NCBI GenBank assembly: GCA_949294185.1
Contig: CASFGA010000008.1
Location: 185,606 to 249,605, forward strand
Length of the DNA stretch: 64,000 nt
DNA from: an uncultured Bacteroides sp.
GTDB lineage: Bacteria > Bacteroidota > Bacteroidia > Bacteroidales > Bacteroidaceae
Reading direction: 5' to 3'
Positions 26,310-36,021 of this stretch are shown piece after piece. A program made the position numbers and the translations under genes. The notes beneath the pieces are model-generated. The model saw only the letters and a program-made list of their open reading frames with translations, was not told the DNA's origin and made no database searches. Numbering within the stretch: the first letter of the stretch is position 1; each line of letters starts with the position of its first letter.

Positions 26310-28481
26310 ATGAGAAAATTGAAAGTATGGGCACTGGCACTGGCATGTGCCGTCTTTGCCCCGGTGAAGGCCGATGAAGGGATGTGGCTGCTTCAGCTGA
26401 TGCAGGAGCAGAATCTGGCAGAACGTATGAAAGCACAGGGTCTGGCGATGGATGTGTCGGATATCTATAATCCTAATCAGGTGACACTAAAAGACGCCGT
26501 AGGTATTTTCGGCGGAGGATGTACGGGGGAAATCATTTCTCCGAACGGGCTGATTCTGACCAATCACCATTGCGGATATGATGCCATTCAGCAGCACAGC
26601 TCGGTGGAACATGATTATCTGACCGACGGGTTCTGGGCAAAAAGCTATAAGGAGGAACTTCCTACGCCGGGACTGACATTCAAGTTTGTGGAACGAATTG
26701 TGGATGTGACCGATAAGGTGAATGAAGACATCCGAAAAGGCAAGATAACCGAGAGCGAATCTTTTACTAAGGAATATTTGACCAGGCTGGCCGGCGAAGA
26801 ACTGAAGAAGAGTGACCTGAAAGGCAAGCCCGGAATCTCGGCACAGGCGCTTCCGTTTTATCAGGGAAACAAGTTCTACCTGTTTTTCATCAAGACTTAC
26901 AGCGATGTGCGTATGGTGGCTGCTCCCCCTTCATCTATAGGTAAGTTTGGCGGTGAGACGGATAACTGGATGTGGCCGCGTCATACGTGTGATTTTTCCG
27001 TATTCCGCATTTATGCTGATAAGGATGGAAATCCGGCCGAATATAGCGAAACGAACGTTCCGCTTAAGGCAAAAAAGCATTTGGCCATTTCATTGAGAGG
27101 TCTGCAAGAGGGTGATTATGCCATGATCATGGGATTCCCCGGAAGCACGAGCCGTTATCTCACGGAAAGTGAAGTGCGTCTGCGTATGGACGGTACGAAC
27201 ATTCCCCGCATTGCGGTGCGTGAGGCGCGTCAGGCGGTATTGCGTGAGGAGATGGCTGCCAGTGACAAGGTGCGCATTCAGTATGCCAGCAAGTTTGCCG
27301 CATCAAGTAACTATTGGAAGAATTCCATAGGAATGAACAAGGCGATTGTAGACAATAAGGTGTTGGAGACTAAAGCCGACCAGGAAGTGAAGTTTCTTGA
27401 GTTTGCCGAGAAGGTGCAGAATGAGGACTATAAGTCGGTGGTCGGCCGGATTGACGCCTATGTGGATCGGGTTGCTCCGCTCCGTGCGCAGCTTACTTAT
27501 TTCATAGAGACATTCCGCAGCGGAATCGAGTTTGCCGGCTCTTCCAAGCTTGCCGTTCTGAAAGACCTGGCAGTGGCTTTGCAGGAGAACAAGAAGAAAG
27601 ACATAGAGAAAGCGGTTGCCGGACTGAAAGAAGCATATTCAGATATCCATAACAAAGATTATGATCATGAGGTAGACCGTAAGGTGGCCAAGGTCTTGAT
27701 TCCTCTGTATGCCCAGTCTGTTCCGGCAGAGGCATTGCCTGGCTTCTACAAGACCATTCAGAAATCTTTTAAAGGCGATTATAACGCCTATATAGACGCT
27801 CTGTATGACGAGACAATCTTTGCCAATGAAAAGAATTTCAATGCTTTCGTGGCTGCTCCTACTTTGGAGGCTCTTGGCAAAGACTTGTTTGTGCAGTATT
27901 CGGCTACGGTCAACGATATGTTTAAGGAGCTGGCCAACAAGTTGGATGAGGCGAGCGGAGACATAAACCTGCTTCACAAGACCTATGTACGCGGTCTTTG
28001 CGAAATGTATGCTCCTACACCCAAGGCGCCGGACGCAAACTTTACCATCCGTCTGACTTACGGCAACGTGAAATCGTATGATCCGAAAGACGGTATCCAT
28101 TACAAATATTACACAACTCTGAAGGGAGTGATGGAGAAGGAAGATCCGAACAATCCTGAGTTTGTGGTTCCTGCCAAGCTGAAAGAGCTTTATGCCACGA
28201 AAAACTACGGTCGTTATGCGTTGCCTAACGGTGAAATGCCTGTATGTTTCCTGACAACCAATGACATTACGGGAGGAAATTCCGGATCGCCGGTAATGAA
28301 CGGAAACGGAGAACTGATAGGCGCGGCCTTTGACGGCAACTGGGAGTCGCTTTCGGGTGACATCAACTTTGACAACAACCTTCAGCGCTGCATTGCCGTG
28401 GATATCCGGTATGTGTTGTTCATCCTTGAAAAGTTGGGTGGATGCAGGAATCTGATTGACGAGATGACTATCATTGAATAA
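26310..28481 (+). CDS. S46 dipeptidyl peptidase, DPP7-like
   Basis: The 723-residue protein has a signal peptide (1-21) and the S46 serine-protease pattern: His87 in TNHHCGY, Asp228 in HTCDFSVFR and Ser658 in GGNSGSPV. The N-terminal ADEGMW segment supplies the residues that hold the peptide amino terminus. Eighteen residues after the serine, the S1 pocket position is Gly676 (AFDGNW). In this family glycine at that place goes with DPP7-type preference for hydrophobic P1 residues. It should release dipeptides in the periplasm from peptides made by surface proteases. A second, diverged copy follows 92 bases later. Confidence 0.92.
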   Translation: MRKLKVWALALACAVFAPVKADEGMWLLQLMQEQNLAERMKAQGLAMDVSDIYNPNQVTLKDAVGIFGGGCTGEIISPNGLILTNHHCGYDAIQQHSSVEHDYLTDGFWAKSYKEELPTPGLTFKFVERIVDVTDKVNEDIRKGKITESESFTKEYLTRLAGEELKKSDLKGKPGISAQALPFYQGNKFYLFFIKTYSDVRMVAAPPSSIGKFGGETDNWMWPRHTCDFSVFRIYADKDGNPAEYSETNVPLKAKKHLAISLRGLQEGDYAMIMGFPGSTSRYLTESEVRLRMDGTNIPRIAVREARQAVLREEMAASDKVRIQYASKFAASSNYWKNSIGMNKAIVDNKVLETKADQEVKFLEFAEKVQNEDYKSVVGRIDAYVDRVAPLRAQLTYFIETFRSGIEFAGSSKLAVLKDLAVALQENKKKDIEKAVAGLKEAYSDIHNKDYDHEVDRKVAKVLIPLYAQSVPAEALPGFYKTIQKSFKGDYNAYIDALYDETIFANEKNFNAFVAAPTLEALGKDLFVQYSATVNDMFKELANKLDEASGDINLLHKTYVRGLCEMYAPTPKAPDANFTIRLTYGNVKSYDPKDGIHYKYYTTLKGVMEKEDPNNPEFVVPAKLKELYATKNYGRYALPNGEMPVCFLTTNDITGGNSGSPVMNGNGELIGAAFDGNWESLSGDINFDNNLQRCIAVDIRYVLFILEKLGGCRNLIDEMTIIE

Positions 28482-28490
28482 AATCATTTG

Positions 28491-28545
28491 ACGGGCAGAA
28501 GATGCGGTAGGTGCGAAATGTTCGCAGGCCGGAGCTTCTGCCCGT
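28491..28545 (+). terminator. Hairpin between the two S46 peptidase genes
   Basis: ACGGGCAGAAG (28491-28501) pairs perfectly with CTTCTGCCCGT (28535-28545) around a 33-base loop that has inner complementarity. The following tract (TGTCATATTGTT) is only moderately T-rich, so it may act as a partial terminator or an mRNA-stabilising stem. Confidence 0.5.
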
Positions 28546-28573
28546 TGTCATATTGTTACAATAGGAAAGGATT

Positions 28574-30742
28574 ATGAAAAAGAAACATATATTATTGTCA
28601 TTCTGGTTGGGGGTCTGCACCCCTTTGGGAGTGTATGCTGATGAAGGCATGTGGATGCTGACCGACTTGAAGCAGCAGAATGCCGCTGTAATGCAGGATT
28701 TGGGCTTGGATATCGGCATTGATGAAGTGTATTGTCCGGACAATGTCAGTCTGAAAGATGCTGTGGTGCATTTCGGCGGAGGTTGTACGGGGGAAGTCAT
28801 TTCGGCGGAAGGGTTGGTATTGACCAATCATCATTGTGGATACAGCTACATACAGCAGCACAGTTCGGTAGAGCATGATTATCTGACCGACGGCTTCTGG
28901 GCGATGACCCGCGAACAGGAGCTTCCCTGCGAAGGACTGTCGGTAACCTTCATCGACCGTATACTCGATGTTACGGAATACGTGAAGGAACAGTTGGCCC
29001 AAGACGAGGATCCGGAAGGACTGAACTATCTTTCGCCTGCCTATCTGGCTGCGGTGGCTTCCCGCTTCGCGGAAAAGGAAAAGATTTATACTGACGAGTT
29101 CACCACGCTTGAGCTGAAACCCTTTTATGGGGCCAACAAATATTATCTTTTTGTCAAGACCCATTATGCAGATGTGCGTATGGTAGGTGCGCCCCCTTCT
29201 TCCATCGGAAAGTTTGGAGCAGACACGGACAATTGGATGTGGCCTCGCCATTGCGGCGATTTCTCGATATTCCGCATTTATGCTTCTAAGGAAGGAAAGC
29301 CGGCAAGCTATAGTGCTGACAATGTTCCCCTGAAAGTGAAAAGGCATGTTGCCATCAATCTGAAGGGAGTGAAGGAAGGTGACTTTACTTTTGTCATGGG
29401 ATTTCCGGGGCGCAACTGGCGCTATATGATAAGCGATGAGGTGGAAGAGCGTATGCAGACCACCAATTTCATGCGCGATACCGTGCGCGGTGTCCGTTTG
29501 CGGGTGCTGGCCGAAGAAATGGGCAAGGACGACCGTACCCGTATCCAGTATGCCGCCAAGTATGCCTCTTCCGCCAACTATTGGAAGAATGCCATCGGCA
29601 TGAATGAAGGACTTGTACGCCTGAAGGTGCTCGACAAGAAGAAGCGTCAGCAGGAGCAGCTGCTTGCTTTTGGGGAGGAAACGGGCAATGATGCCTATCG
29701 TCAGGCATACGAAAGCATCCGGAATATCGTGGCGAAACGCAGGAATGCTGTCTATCATCAGCAGGCCATTTATGAGGCGTTGATGTTGGGAACCGAATTT
29801 TCAAAGATTCCGGATACGGATCTCCTGTTGGATGCCTTGCGGAATGCGCCGGAAAAAGTGAAGACTGCGGTGGAGGAACTGCGTGCCGAAGGGAAGAAGT
29901 TCTTTAATAAGGATTACAGTCCGGTGGTCGACCGCAAGGTTTCCAAACAGCTGATAGCTCTTTATGCCCGACTGATACCGGCAGAGCAGCGCATCAGCAT
30001 ATTCCGCGTGATTGATGATGAATATGAAGGCAGTACGGACGCTTTTGTCGACGCTTGCTTTACCCGTTCTGTATTCAGCAGCCCGGAGGCACTGGAGAAA
30101 TTCCTCAAGCGTCCTGATGCCGGAACTTTGGAAAAAGACTTGATGGTGCGGTATGCCAAATCGGTGAAAGAGGGCTATGAGGCGGCTGGTGAGGCGATGA
30201 AGGCCGAAACCAATGCTTACAATCAGGCTCATAAGGTATGGGTTGCCGGTATGATGGAACTTCGTCGGAAGGAAGGCAAGGCTGTTTATCCGGATGCCAA
30301 TTCCACGTTGCGCCTTACCTACGGGAAGATAGGTTCTTATGAGCCTGCCGACGGGAAAGAGTATCTGTATTACACGACACTGAAAGGAGTGATGGAGAAG
30401 GAAGACCCCGACAATCCGGAATTTGTAGTTCCTTCCAAACTGAAGGAGCTTTATGCAGACAAGGATTTCGGCGAATATGCAATGCCCGACGGACGGATGC
30501 CAATCTGTTTTGTGACGGCGACAGACAACACGGGAGGCAACTCCGGGTCTCCTGTTTTCAACGCGAAAGGTGAGCTTATCGGTACGGCATTCGACCGCAA
30601 TTATGAGGGATTGACTGGCGATATTGCTTACAATCCTCAGCTGCAGCGGGCTGCATGTGTGGATATCCGCTATACATTGTTCATTATTGACAAGTATGCG
30701 GGAGCGCGTCACCTTATCGACGAGATGACAATCATCCGTTGA
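28574..30742 (+). CDS. S46 dipeptidyl peptidase, DPP11-like
   Basis: The 722-residue protein has a signal peptide (1-22) and the triad His87 (TNHHCGY), Asp229 (HCGDFSIFR) and Ser657 (GGNSGSPV). At the S1 specificity position, 18 residues after the serine, it has Arg675 (AFDRNY). In P. gingivalis DPP11 an arginine at the equivalent site selects Asp and Glu at P1. It is therefore predicted to remove acidic dipeptides and so complement the DPP7-like neighbour. The end motif LIDEMTII is shared by both copies, which points to tandem duplication followed by specialisation. Confidence 0.9.
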   Translation: MKKKHILLSFWLGVCTPLGVYADEGMWMLTDLKQQNAAVMQDLGLDIGIDEVYCPDNVSLKDAVVHFGGGCTGEVISAEGLVLTNHHCGYSYIQQHSSVEHDYLTDGFWAMTREQELPCEGLSVTFIDRILDVTEYVKEQLAQDEDPEGLNYLSPAYLAAVASRFAEKEKIYTDEFTTLELKPFYGANKYYLFVKTHYADVRMVGAPPSSIGKFGADTDNWMWPRHCGDFSIFRIYASKEGKPASYSADNVPLKVKRHVAINLKGVKEGDFTFVMGFPGRNWRYMISDEVEERMQTTNFMRDTVRGVRLRVLAEEMGKDDRTRIQYAAKYASSANYWKNAIGMNEGLVRLKVLDKKKRQQEQLLAFGEETGNDAYRQAYESIRNIVAKRRNAVYHQQAIYEALMLGTEFSKIPDTDLLLDALRNAPEKVKTAVEELRAEGKKFFNKDYSPVVDRKVSKQLIALYARLIPAEQRISIFRVIDDEYEGSTDAFVDACFTRSVFSSPEALEKFLKRPDAGTLEKDLMVRYAKSVKEGYEAAGEAMKAETNAYNQAHKVWVAGMMELRRKEGKAVYPDANSTLRLTYGKIGSYEPADGKEYLYYTTLKGVMEKEDPDNPEFVVPSKLKELYADKDFGEYAMPDGRMPICFVTATDNTGGNSGSPVFNAKGELIGTAFDRNYEGLTGDIAYNPQLQRAACVDIRYTLFIIDKYAGARHLIDEMTIIR

Positions 30743-30782
30743 TGCTGCCGTTTGCTTGCATCAAACGATATTTTGGATAAGG

Positions 30783-30827
30783 CAATATCTCCGTTTCATC
30801 TGCATGGAACGGAGATATTGTTTTTTT
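30783..30827 (+). terminator. Terminator after the DPP11-like gene
   Basis: CAATATCTCCGTT (30783-30795) pairs with AACGGAGATATTG (30808-30820), 13 bp without mismatch, loop of 12 bases, followed by seven T bases. Confidence 0.9.
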
Positions 30828-30910
30828 GTCGGGAAGCTGATAAACTGACAATAAAAACACCTTTGATACTTACGAATAATAAATTGACAGAAAAAAAACT
30901 GTCAATTTAT

Positions 30911-30940
30911 TTGTTTGTTACGAAAAACCCTTTACCTTTG
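30911..30940 (+). promoter_or_regulatory. Promoter of the ilv operon
   Basis: TTG (30911-30913), a 19-base spacer and TACCTTTG followed by C (30933-30941) fit the Bacteroidetes promoter. Transcription should start near 30948, about 20 bases before the leader peptide. Confidence 0.75.
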
Positions 30941-30968
30941 CAATTGTAAAACTAAAGAAAAAATTGTG

Positions 30969-31061
30969 ATGACAACTCATACAGTGGTTAACTTGGCAGT
31001 CCTGCATATTTTTCGCGTCGTGGTCATGATACCAAGAGGTGAGGAAAGTTCGTGTATGTAG
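30969..31061 (+). CDS. ilv operon leader peptide
   Basis: A 30-codon frame starts at ATG 30969 and stops at TAG 31059-31061. Its product begins MTTHTVVNLAVLHIFRVVVM and carries seven Val, two Leu and two Ile, including Val-Val at 6-7, Val-Leu at 11-12 and Val-Val-Val-Met-Ile at 17-21. This is the composition of an attenuation control peptide for branched-chain amino acids, and it lies directly between the ilv promoter and a terminator in front of ilvD. Ribosomes short of charged Val, Leu or Ile tRNA would stall at codons 17-21. The peptide itself has no expected function. Confidence 0.82.
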   Translation: MTTHTVVNLAVLHIFRVVVMIPRGEESSCM

Positions 31062-31098
31062 TTGGATATAAAAGATATGTATGGAAGCCTTTCTCACC
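31038..31098 (+). promoter_or_regulatory. Antiterminator pairing of the ilv attenuator
   Basis: GGTGAGGAAAG at 31038-31048 (leader codons 24-27) is complementary, with one bulged G, to CTTTCTCACC at 31089-31098, which includes the 5' arm of the terminator. A ribosome stalled at the Val/Ile codons would leave 31038-31048 free to pair and block the terminator. A ribosome reaching the stop codon would cover it. Confidence 0.65.
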
Positions 31099-31118
31099 GA
31101 TGATGAGAGAGGCTTTTT
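31085..31118 (+). terminator. Attenuator terminator in front of ilvD
   Basis: AAGCCTTTCTC (31085-31095) pairs with GAGAGAGGCTT (31105-31115), 11 bp with one G-U pair and a 9-base loop, followed by a T run. It lies 22 bases before the ilvD start codon. Confidence 0.85.
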
Positions 31119-31139
31119 AATTGAAAAAGCAAAAAGGAA

Positions 31140-32939
31140 ATGAAACACCAGTTACGCAGTTCGATGAGTACGGAAGGCCGCCGGATGGCCGGGGCAAGAG
31201 CCTTGTGGGTAGCGAATGGGATGAAGAAGGAAATGATGGGAAAACCGATTATCGCCATTGTCAACTCGTTTACCCAGTTCGTTCCGGGACATACACACCT
31301 GCATGAAATAGGTCAGCAGGTAAAGGCGGAGATAGAAAAGTTGGGATGTTTTGCCGCCGAATTCAACACGATAGCTATTGATGACGGTATCGCAATGGGG
31401 CATGACGGTATGCTTTATTCGTTGCCTTCCCGTGATATCATCGCCGACAGTGTGGAGTATATGGTAAATGCCCATAAGGCGGATGCAATGGTATGCATAT
31501 CCAATTGCGACAAGATCACTCCGGGTATGCTGATGGCCGCCATGCGGCTGAACATTCCTACCGTATTCGTTTCCGGAGGTCCGATGGAAGCGGGCGAATG
31601 GGGCGGGCAGCATCTTGATTTGATTGATGCAATGATCAAGTCGGCCGACCCGACTGTGAGTGATGCCGATGTGGCCGAGATCGAACGGCATGCCTGTCCG
31701 GGATGCGGATGCTGTTCAGGCATGTTTACCGCCAATTCGATGAACTGTTTGAATGAAGCCATCGGACTGGCTCTTCCGGGCAATGGTACGGTTTTGGCGA
31801 CGCATGCCAACCGTAGGCAGCTGTTCAAGGATGCGGCTGCTCTGATTGTAAGAAACACCTGCAAGTATTACGAAGAGGGGGATGACAGTGTGCTGCCGCG
31901 CAGCATCGCTACCCGTCAGGCTTTTCTGAATGCCATGACGCTGGATATTGCAATGGGAGGTTCCACGAATACCGTGCTTCATCTGCTTGCCATTGCTCAT
32001 GAGGCGGAGGTTGACTTTAAGATGGATGACATTGACATGCTTTCGCGCCGTGTTCCCTGTTTGTGCAAGGTGGCTCCGAATACACAGAAATATCATATTC
32101 AGGATGTAAACCGCGCGGGCGGCATACTCAATATTTTGGGCGAATTGGCCAAAGGAGGATTGCTTGATACCTCAGTGCATCGTGTGGATGGCATGACATT
32201 GGCAGAAGCCATTGCTGAATATGATATTTGTGTGCCTGAAATCAGCCCGGAAGCCCGTCGTATCTACAGCAGTGCACCGGGGGATAAATTCTGCATTGAA
32301 CTGGGAGCTCAGAGTGCCGTTTATGAAGAGCTGGATACCGACCGTGAATCGGGATGTATCCGCGATTTGCAGCATGCCTACAGTAAAGACGGCGGTCTGG
32401 CCGTGCTGAAAGGAAATATTGCGCAAGACGGGTGTGTAGTGAAAACGGCGGGAGTAGACGAGAGCATTTGGAAGTTCTCCGGGCCGGCTAAGGTATTCGA
32501 TTCTCAGGAAGCGGCCTGTGAAGGAATTTTGGGAGGCAAGGTGAAGAGCGGCGATGTGGTGGTGATAACCTATGAAGGCCCGAAGGGAGGCCCTGGTATG
32601 CAGGAGATGCTGTATCCCACTTCTTATATCAAATCCAAACATTTGGGCAAGGAATGTGCCTTGATTACCGACGGACGCTTCAGTGGAGGCACATCGGGAT
32701 TGAGCATCGGCCATATTTCGCCAGAAGCGGCTGCCGGTGGAAATGTCGGTAAGATAGTAGACGGTGACATTATTGAAATAGATATTCCGAACCGTTCTAT
32801 AAATGTAAAGTTGAGCGATGAAGAGTTGGCTGCACGTCCGATGGCACCATTGACACGTGACCGTAAGGTCTCAAAGGCTTTGCGTGCTTATGCCAGCATG
32901 GTCAGTTCGGCAGATAAAGGGGGAGTGCGTATAATATAA
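31140..32939 (+). CDS. ilvD: Dihydroxy-acid dehydratase
   Basis: The 599-residue iron-sulphur enzyme converts dihydroxy-isovalerate and dihydroxy-methylvalerate to the 2-keto acids in valine, leucine and isoleucine synthesis. Cysteines in [12 protein letters not shown] and [11 protein letters not shown] are the cluster ligands. The [20 protein letters not shown] and [21 protein letters not shown] blocks are all present. The N-terminus [17 protein letters not shown] is standard. First structural gene of the operon, behind an attenuator, with ilvB following 12 bases later. Confidence 0.97.
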   Translation: MKHQLRSSMSTEGRRMAGARALWVANGMKKEMMGKPIIAIVNSFTQFVPGHTHLHEIGQQVKAEIEKLGCFAAEFNTIAIDDGIAMGHDGMLYSLPSRDIIADSVEYMVNAHKADAMVCISNCDKITPGMLMAAMRLNIPTVFVSGGPMEAGEWGGQHLDLIDAMIKSADPTVSDADVAEIERHACPGCGCCSGMFTANSMNCLNEAIGLALPGNGTVLATHANRRQLFKDAAALIVRNTCKYYEEGDDSVLPRSIATRQAFLNAMTLDIAMGGSTNTVLHLLAIAHEAEVDFKMDDIDMLSRRVPCLCKVAPNTQKYHIQDVNRAGGILNILGELAKGGLLDTSVHRVDGMTLAEAIAEYDICVPEISPEARRIYSSAPGDKFCIELGAQSAVYEELDTDRESGCIRDLQHAYSKDGGLAVLKGNIAQDGCVVKTAGVDESIWKFSGPAKVFDSQEAACEGILGGKVKSGDVVVITYEGPKGGPGMQEMLYPTSYIKSKHLGKECALITDGRFSGGTSGLSIGHISPEAAAGGNVGKIVDGDIIEIDIPNRSINVKLSDEELAARPMAPLTRDRKVSKALRAYASMVSSADKGGVRII

Positions 32940-32951
32940 ATGTGTAAGATT

Positions 32952-34649
32952 ATGGAAAAAGAAAAGATAACAGGGGCGGAAGCTTTGATGCGTTCGTTGG
33001 AGCATGAAGGAGTGAAGACTATCTTCGGGTATCCGGGCGGGGCAATCATGCCTGTGTTCGATGCGTTGTATGATCATCGCGACAGGCTTAATCATATATT
33101 GGTGCGTCATGAGCAGGGTGCGGCACATGCGGCACAAGGTTTTGCACGTGTATCCGGACAAGTCGGAGTTTGTTTGGTGACGAGTGGGCCGGGTGCTACG
33201 AATACGATTACGGGTGTTGCCGACGCAATGATTGATAGTACGCCGATTGTGGTTATAGCAGGTCAGGTGGGAGCCGGGTTATTAGGTACGGATGCCTTTC
33301 AGGAAGTTGATTTGGTAGGTGTTACACAGCCTATTTCTAAATGGAGTTATCAGATACGGCGCGCTGAGGATGTGGCGTGGGCGGTATCGCGCGCTTTTTA
33401 TATAGCCCGCAGCGGTCGGCCGGGACCTGTTGTTCTTGACTTCGCAAAGAATGCGCAGCAGGAGCTGACGGAATACAGACCGATGCATGTAGACTTCATC
33501 CGCAGCTACGACCCCGATCCGGAAACGGATCCGAGGGCGGTAGCCGAAGCTGTGGCTTTGATTAATGAGGCAAAGAAGCCGTTGGTTTTGGTCGGGCAAG
33601 GAGTAGAGTTGGGTAACGCACAGGCCGAACTTCGTGCTTTTATTGAAAAGGCGGACATTCCGTGCGGTTGTACGTTGCTCGGGCTTTCGGCTTTGCCTAC
33701 AGCACACCGGTTGAATAAAGGTATGTTAGGCATGCACGGAAATCTTGGCCCTAATGTCAAGACGAATGAATGTGATGTGCTGATAGCCGTAGGCATGCGT
33801 TTCGATGATCGTGTGACGGGTAAACTGGAGACTTATGCCAAGCAGGCGAAGGTTATCCATCTGGATATAGATCCGTCGGAGATAGGTAAAAATGTGGCGG
33901 TTGATGTAGCGGTGCTGGGAAACTGCAAGCGGACTTTGGCTTTGTTGACAGAATTGATTCAGCAGCAACAGCATACGGACTGGATTAACAGCTTCAAGAC
34001 CTATGAGGAGAAGGAGTATGAAGAAGTGATTGATAAGGAAATACATCCGGTTGATGGCCCTCTGAATATGGGAGAGGTAGTACGAGCCGTAAGTGAAGCT
34101 ACTGGCAACGAGGCGATATTGGTTACGGATGTGGGACAGAATCAGATGATGGCATGCCGTTATTTCAAGTATACAAAGGAGCGTAGTGTGGTGACATCCG
34201 GCGGGATGGGAACGATGGGATTCGGTTTGCCCGCCGCTATCGGAGCCACTTTCGGGTGTCCGGATCGCAGGGTATGCGTGTTTATGGGCGACGGGGGACT
34301 GCAAATGACAATGCAGGAACTGGGTACGGTCATGGAACAGCAGGCCCCGGTGAAGATTATCCTGTTGAACAATAACTTTCTGGGTAATGTGCGCCAGTGG
34401 CAGGCCATGTTCTTCAACCGCCGTTATTCCTTTACTCCGATGATGAATCCGGACTATATGCAGATAGCGGCCGCTTACGGTATCAGGTCTCGTAGGGTAA
34501 TCGAACGTGAAGAACTTGATGAAGCGATTCGGGAGATGCTTGAGGCAGAAGGCCCGTTCTTGTTGGAAGCTTGTGTTGTTGAGGAAGGGAATGTGCTTCC
34601 CATGACTCCTCCGGGTTGTTCAGTCAACTATATGTTAATGGAATGCTGA
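32952..34649 (+). CDS. ilvB: Acetolactate synthase, large subunit
   Basis: The 565-residue thiamine-diphosphate enzyme condenses two pyruvates, or pyruvate and 2-ketobutyrate. The catalytic glutamate is in LVRHEQGAAHAAQGFARVSG, the central FAD/Rossmann domain includes GMRFDDRVTGKL, and the ThDP-Mg motif GDGGLQMTMQEL...NNNFLGNVRQWQ is complete. The start at 32952 (MEKEKITGAEAL) is preferred over the in-frame start at 32940. The small subunit gene follows after 9 bases. Confidence 0.97.
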   Translation: MEKEKITGAEALMRSLEHEGVKTIFGYPGGAIMPVFDALYDHRDRLNHILVRHEQGAAHAAQGFARVSGQVGVCLVTSGPGATNTITGVADAMIDSTPIVVIAGQVGAGLLGTDAFQEVDLVGVTQPISKWSYQIRRAEDVAWAVSRAFYIARSGRPGPVVLDFAKNAQQELTEYRPMHVDFIRSYDPDPETDPRAVAEAVALINEAKKPLVLVGQGVELGNAQAELRAFIEKADIPCGCTLLGLSALPTAHRLNKGMLGMHGNLGPNVKTNECDVLIAVGMRFDDRVTGKLETYAKQAKVIHLDIDPSEIGKNVAVDVAVLGNCKRTLALLTELIQQQQHTDWINSFKTYEEKEYEEVIDKEIHPVDGPLNMGEVVRAVSEATGNEAILVTDVGQNQMMACRYFKYTKERSVVTSGGMGTMGFGLPAAIGATFGCPDRRVCVFMGDGGLQMTMQELGTVMEQQAPVKIILLNNNFLGNVRQWQAMFFNRRYSFTPMMNPDYMQIAAAYGIRSRRVIEREELDEAIREMLEAEGPFLLEACVVEEGNVLPMTPPGCSVNYMLMEC

Positions 34650-34658
34650 TAAAAGACT

Positions 34659-35219
34659 ATGGAAAATAAGACATTATATACGATTATCGTTCATTCTGAA
34701 AATTTGGCGGGCATCCTCAATCAGGTGACTGCTGTGTTTACCCGCCGTCAGTTGAACATTGAGAGCTTGAATGTATCGGCTTCGTCTATAAAGGGCGTAC
34801 ATAAATATACGATTACCTGTTGGACTACCCGTGACATTATAGAAAAGGTGGTAAGGCAGATAGAGAAAAAAATGGATGTGATTCAGGCATACTATTTTAC
34901 TGATAAGGAAATCTTTCAGCGTGAAGTAGCGATGTATAAAGTATCTATGCCCGAATTTCAGTCTAATCCGGAGGCTTCGAAGGTCGTGCGCCGCTACAGT
35001 GCGCATATTGTGGAAGTAAATCCGGTATTTGCGATAGTGGAACTGACCGGAATGAGCGATGATATCACTTCGCTTTATCAGGAGCTGAAAGCCTTGAACT
35101 GTGTGTTGCAGTTTGTCCGCTCCGGACGAATTGCCGTTTCAACCAGTTGCTTTGAGCGTGTAAACGAATACTTGGCTCATCGTGAAGAGCGGTATAACAA
35201 CGAAAAGAATAGGGAGTGA
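34659..35219 (+). CDS. ilvN: Acetolactate synthase, small regulatory subunit
   Basis: The 186-residue protein opens with an ACT domain (YTIIVHSENLAGILNQVTAV followed by FTRRQLNIESLNVS), which binds valine for feedback inhibition, and has the C-terminal catalytic-activation domain (VVRRYSAHIVEVNPVFAIVELTG, then VRSGRIAVS). Length fits the long IlvN/IlvH type. It overlaps or abuts the thioesterase gene. Confidence 0.95.
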   Translation: MENKTLYTIIVHSENLAGILNQVTAVFTRRQLNIESLNVSASSIKGVHKYTITCWTTRDIIEKVVRQIEKKMDVIQAYYFTDKEIFQREVAMYKVSMPEFQSNPEASKVVRRYSAHIVEVNPVFAIVELTGMSDDITSLYQELKALNCVLQFVRSGRIAVSTSCFERVNEYLAHREERYNNEKNRE

Positions 35220-35224
35220 GCTTT

Positions 35225-35968
35225 ATGGCAGAAGATAACAAGGTAGGAACCTATTGTTTTACGGCGGAACCTTTTCATGTGGATTTCACCGGAAAGCTGA
35301 CAATGGGAGTTTTGGGCAATCATTTGTTGAATTGTGCCGGGTTCCATGCTTCCGAGCGCGGTTTCGGCATTGCCACTTTGAACGAGAATCATTACACCTG
35401 GGTCTTGTCTCGTTTGGCGATTGAGCTGAAAGATATGCCGAAAGCCTATGAGAATTTCAGTGTCCAGACATGGGTGGAAAATGTTTACCGCCTGTTTACC
35501 GACCGAAACTTCGCGATACTTGATGCGGAAGGTACTCCCATCGGGTATGCGCGGTCTGTATGGGCCATGATTAGCATGGAGACCCGGAAACCGGCTGACC
35601 TGCTTACGCTGCACGAAGGTTCGATAACAGAATATATTTGTGACAAGGATTGTCCGATTGCGAAGCCGGGAAGGATAAAGGTGGACGACTGTATGCCGTG
35701 CGGGAGTCATCAGACAAAGTATAGCGATATAGATTTGAACGGTCATGTGAACAGTATCAAATATATCGAGCATATACTTGATCTTTTTCCGTTGGACATG
35801 TTCAAGGAAAAGCGGGTACGCCGGTTTGAGATGGCTTATGTGGCGGAAAGTTATTATGGCGACCGACTTGTGTTTTATCGGCAGCAGAAAGGGGAAAACG
35901 AATATGATGTGGAGATAAAGAAGAACGATGAGGAAATAGTCGTTCGCAGTAAGATAATATTTGATTGA
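35225..35968 (+). CDS. Acyl-ACP thioesterase
   Basis: The 247-residue protein is a double hotdog acyl-ACP thioesterase of the FatA/FatB-like bacterial type: segments YTWVLSRLAIELKDMP, WVENVYRLFTDRNFAILD and the catalytic-site region KYSDIDLNGHVNSIKYIEHILD (Asp-Asn-His). It should release free fatty acids from acyl-ACP in the cytosol. The start ATG at 35225 is chosen; a GTG at 35216 overlaps the ilvN stop. Its place between ilvN and ilvC is conserved in Bacteroides relatives as far as I recall, and may link branched-chain precursors with fatty acid output. Confidence 0.88.
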   Translation: MAEDNKVGTYCFTAEPFHVDFTGKLTMGVLGNHLLNCAGFHASERGFGIATLNENHYTWVLSRLAIELKDMPKAYENFSVQTWVENVYRLFTDRNFAILDAEGTPIGYARSVWAMISMETRKPADLLTLHEGSITEYICDKDCPIAKPGRIKVDDCMPCGSHQTKYSDIDLNGHVNSIKYIEHILDLFPLDMFKEKRVRRFEMAYVAESYYGDRLVFYRQQKGENEYDVEIKKNDEEIVVRSKIIFD

Positions 35969-36021
35969 TTATTTAATAACAACAAGCGGCCGTGGGCTGC
36001 GTAAAAGAAAGATTGTAAAAA

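Noticed and set aside
28598..29758. Minus-strand open frame of 386 codons
   Set aside because: Shadow of the DPP11-like gene.
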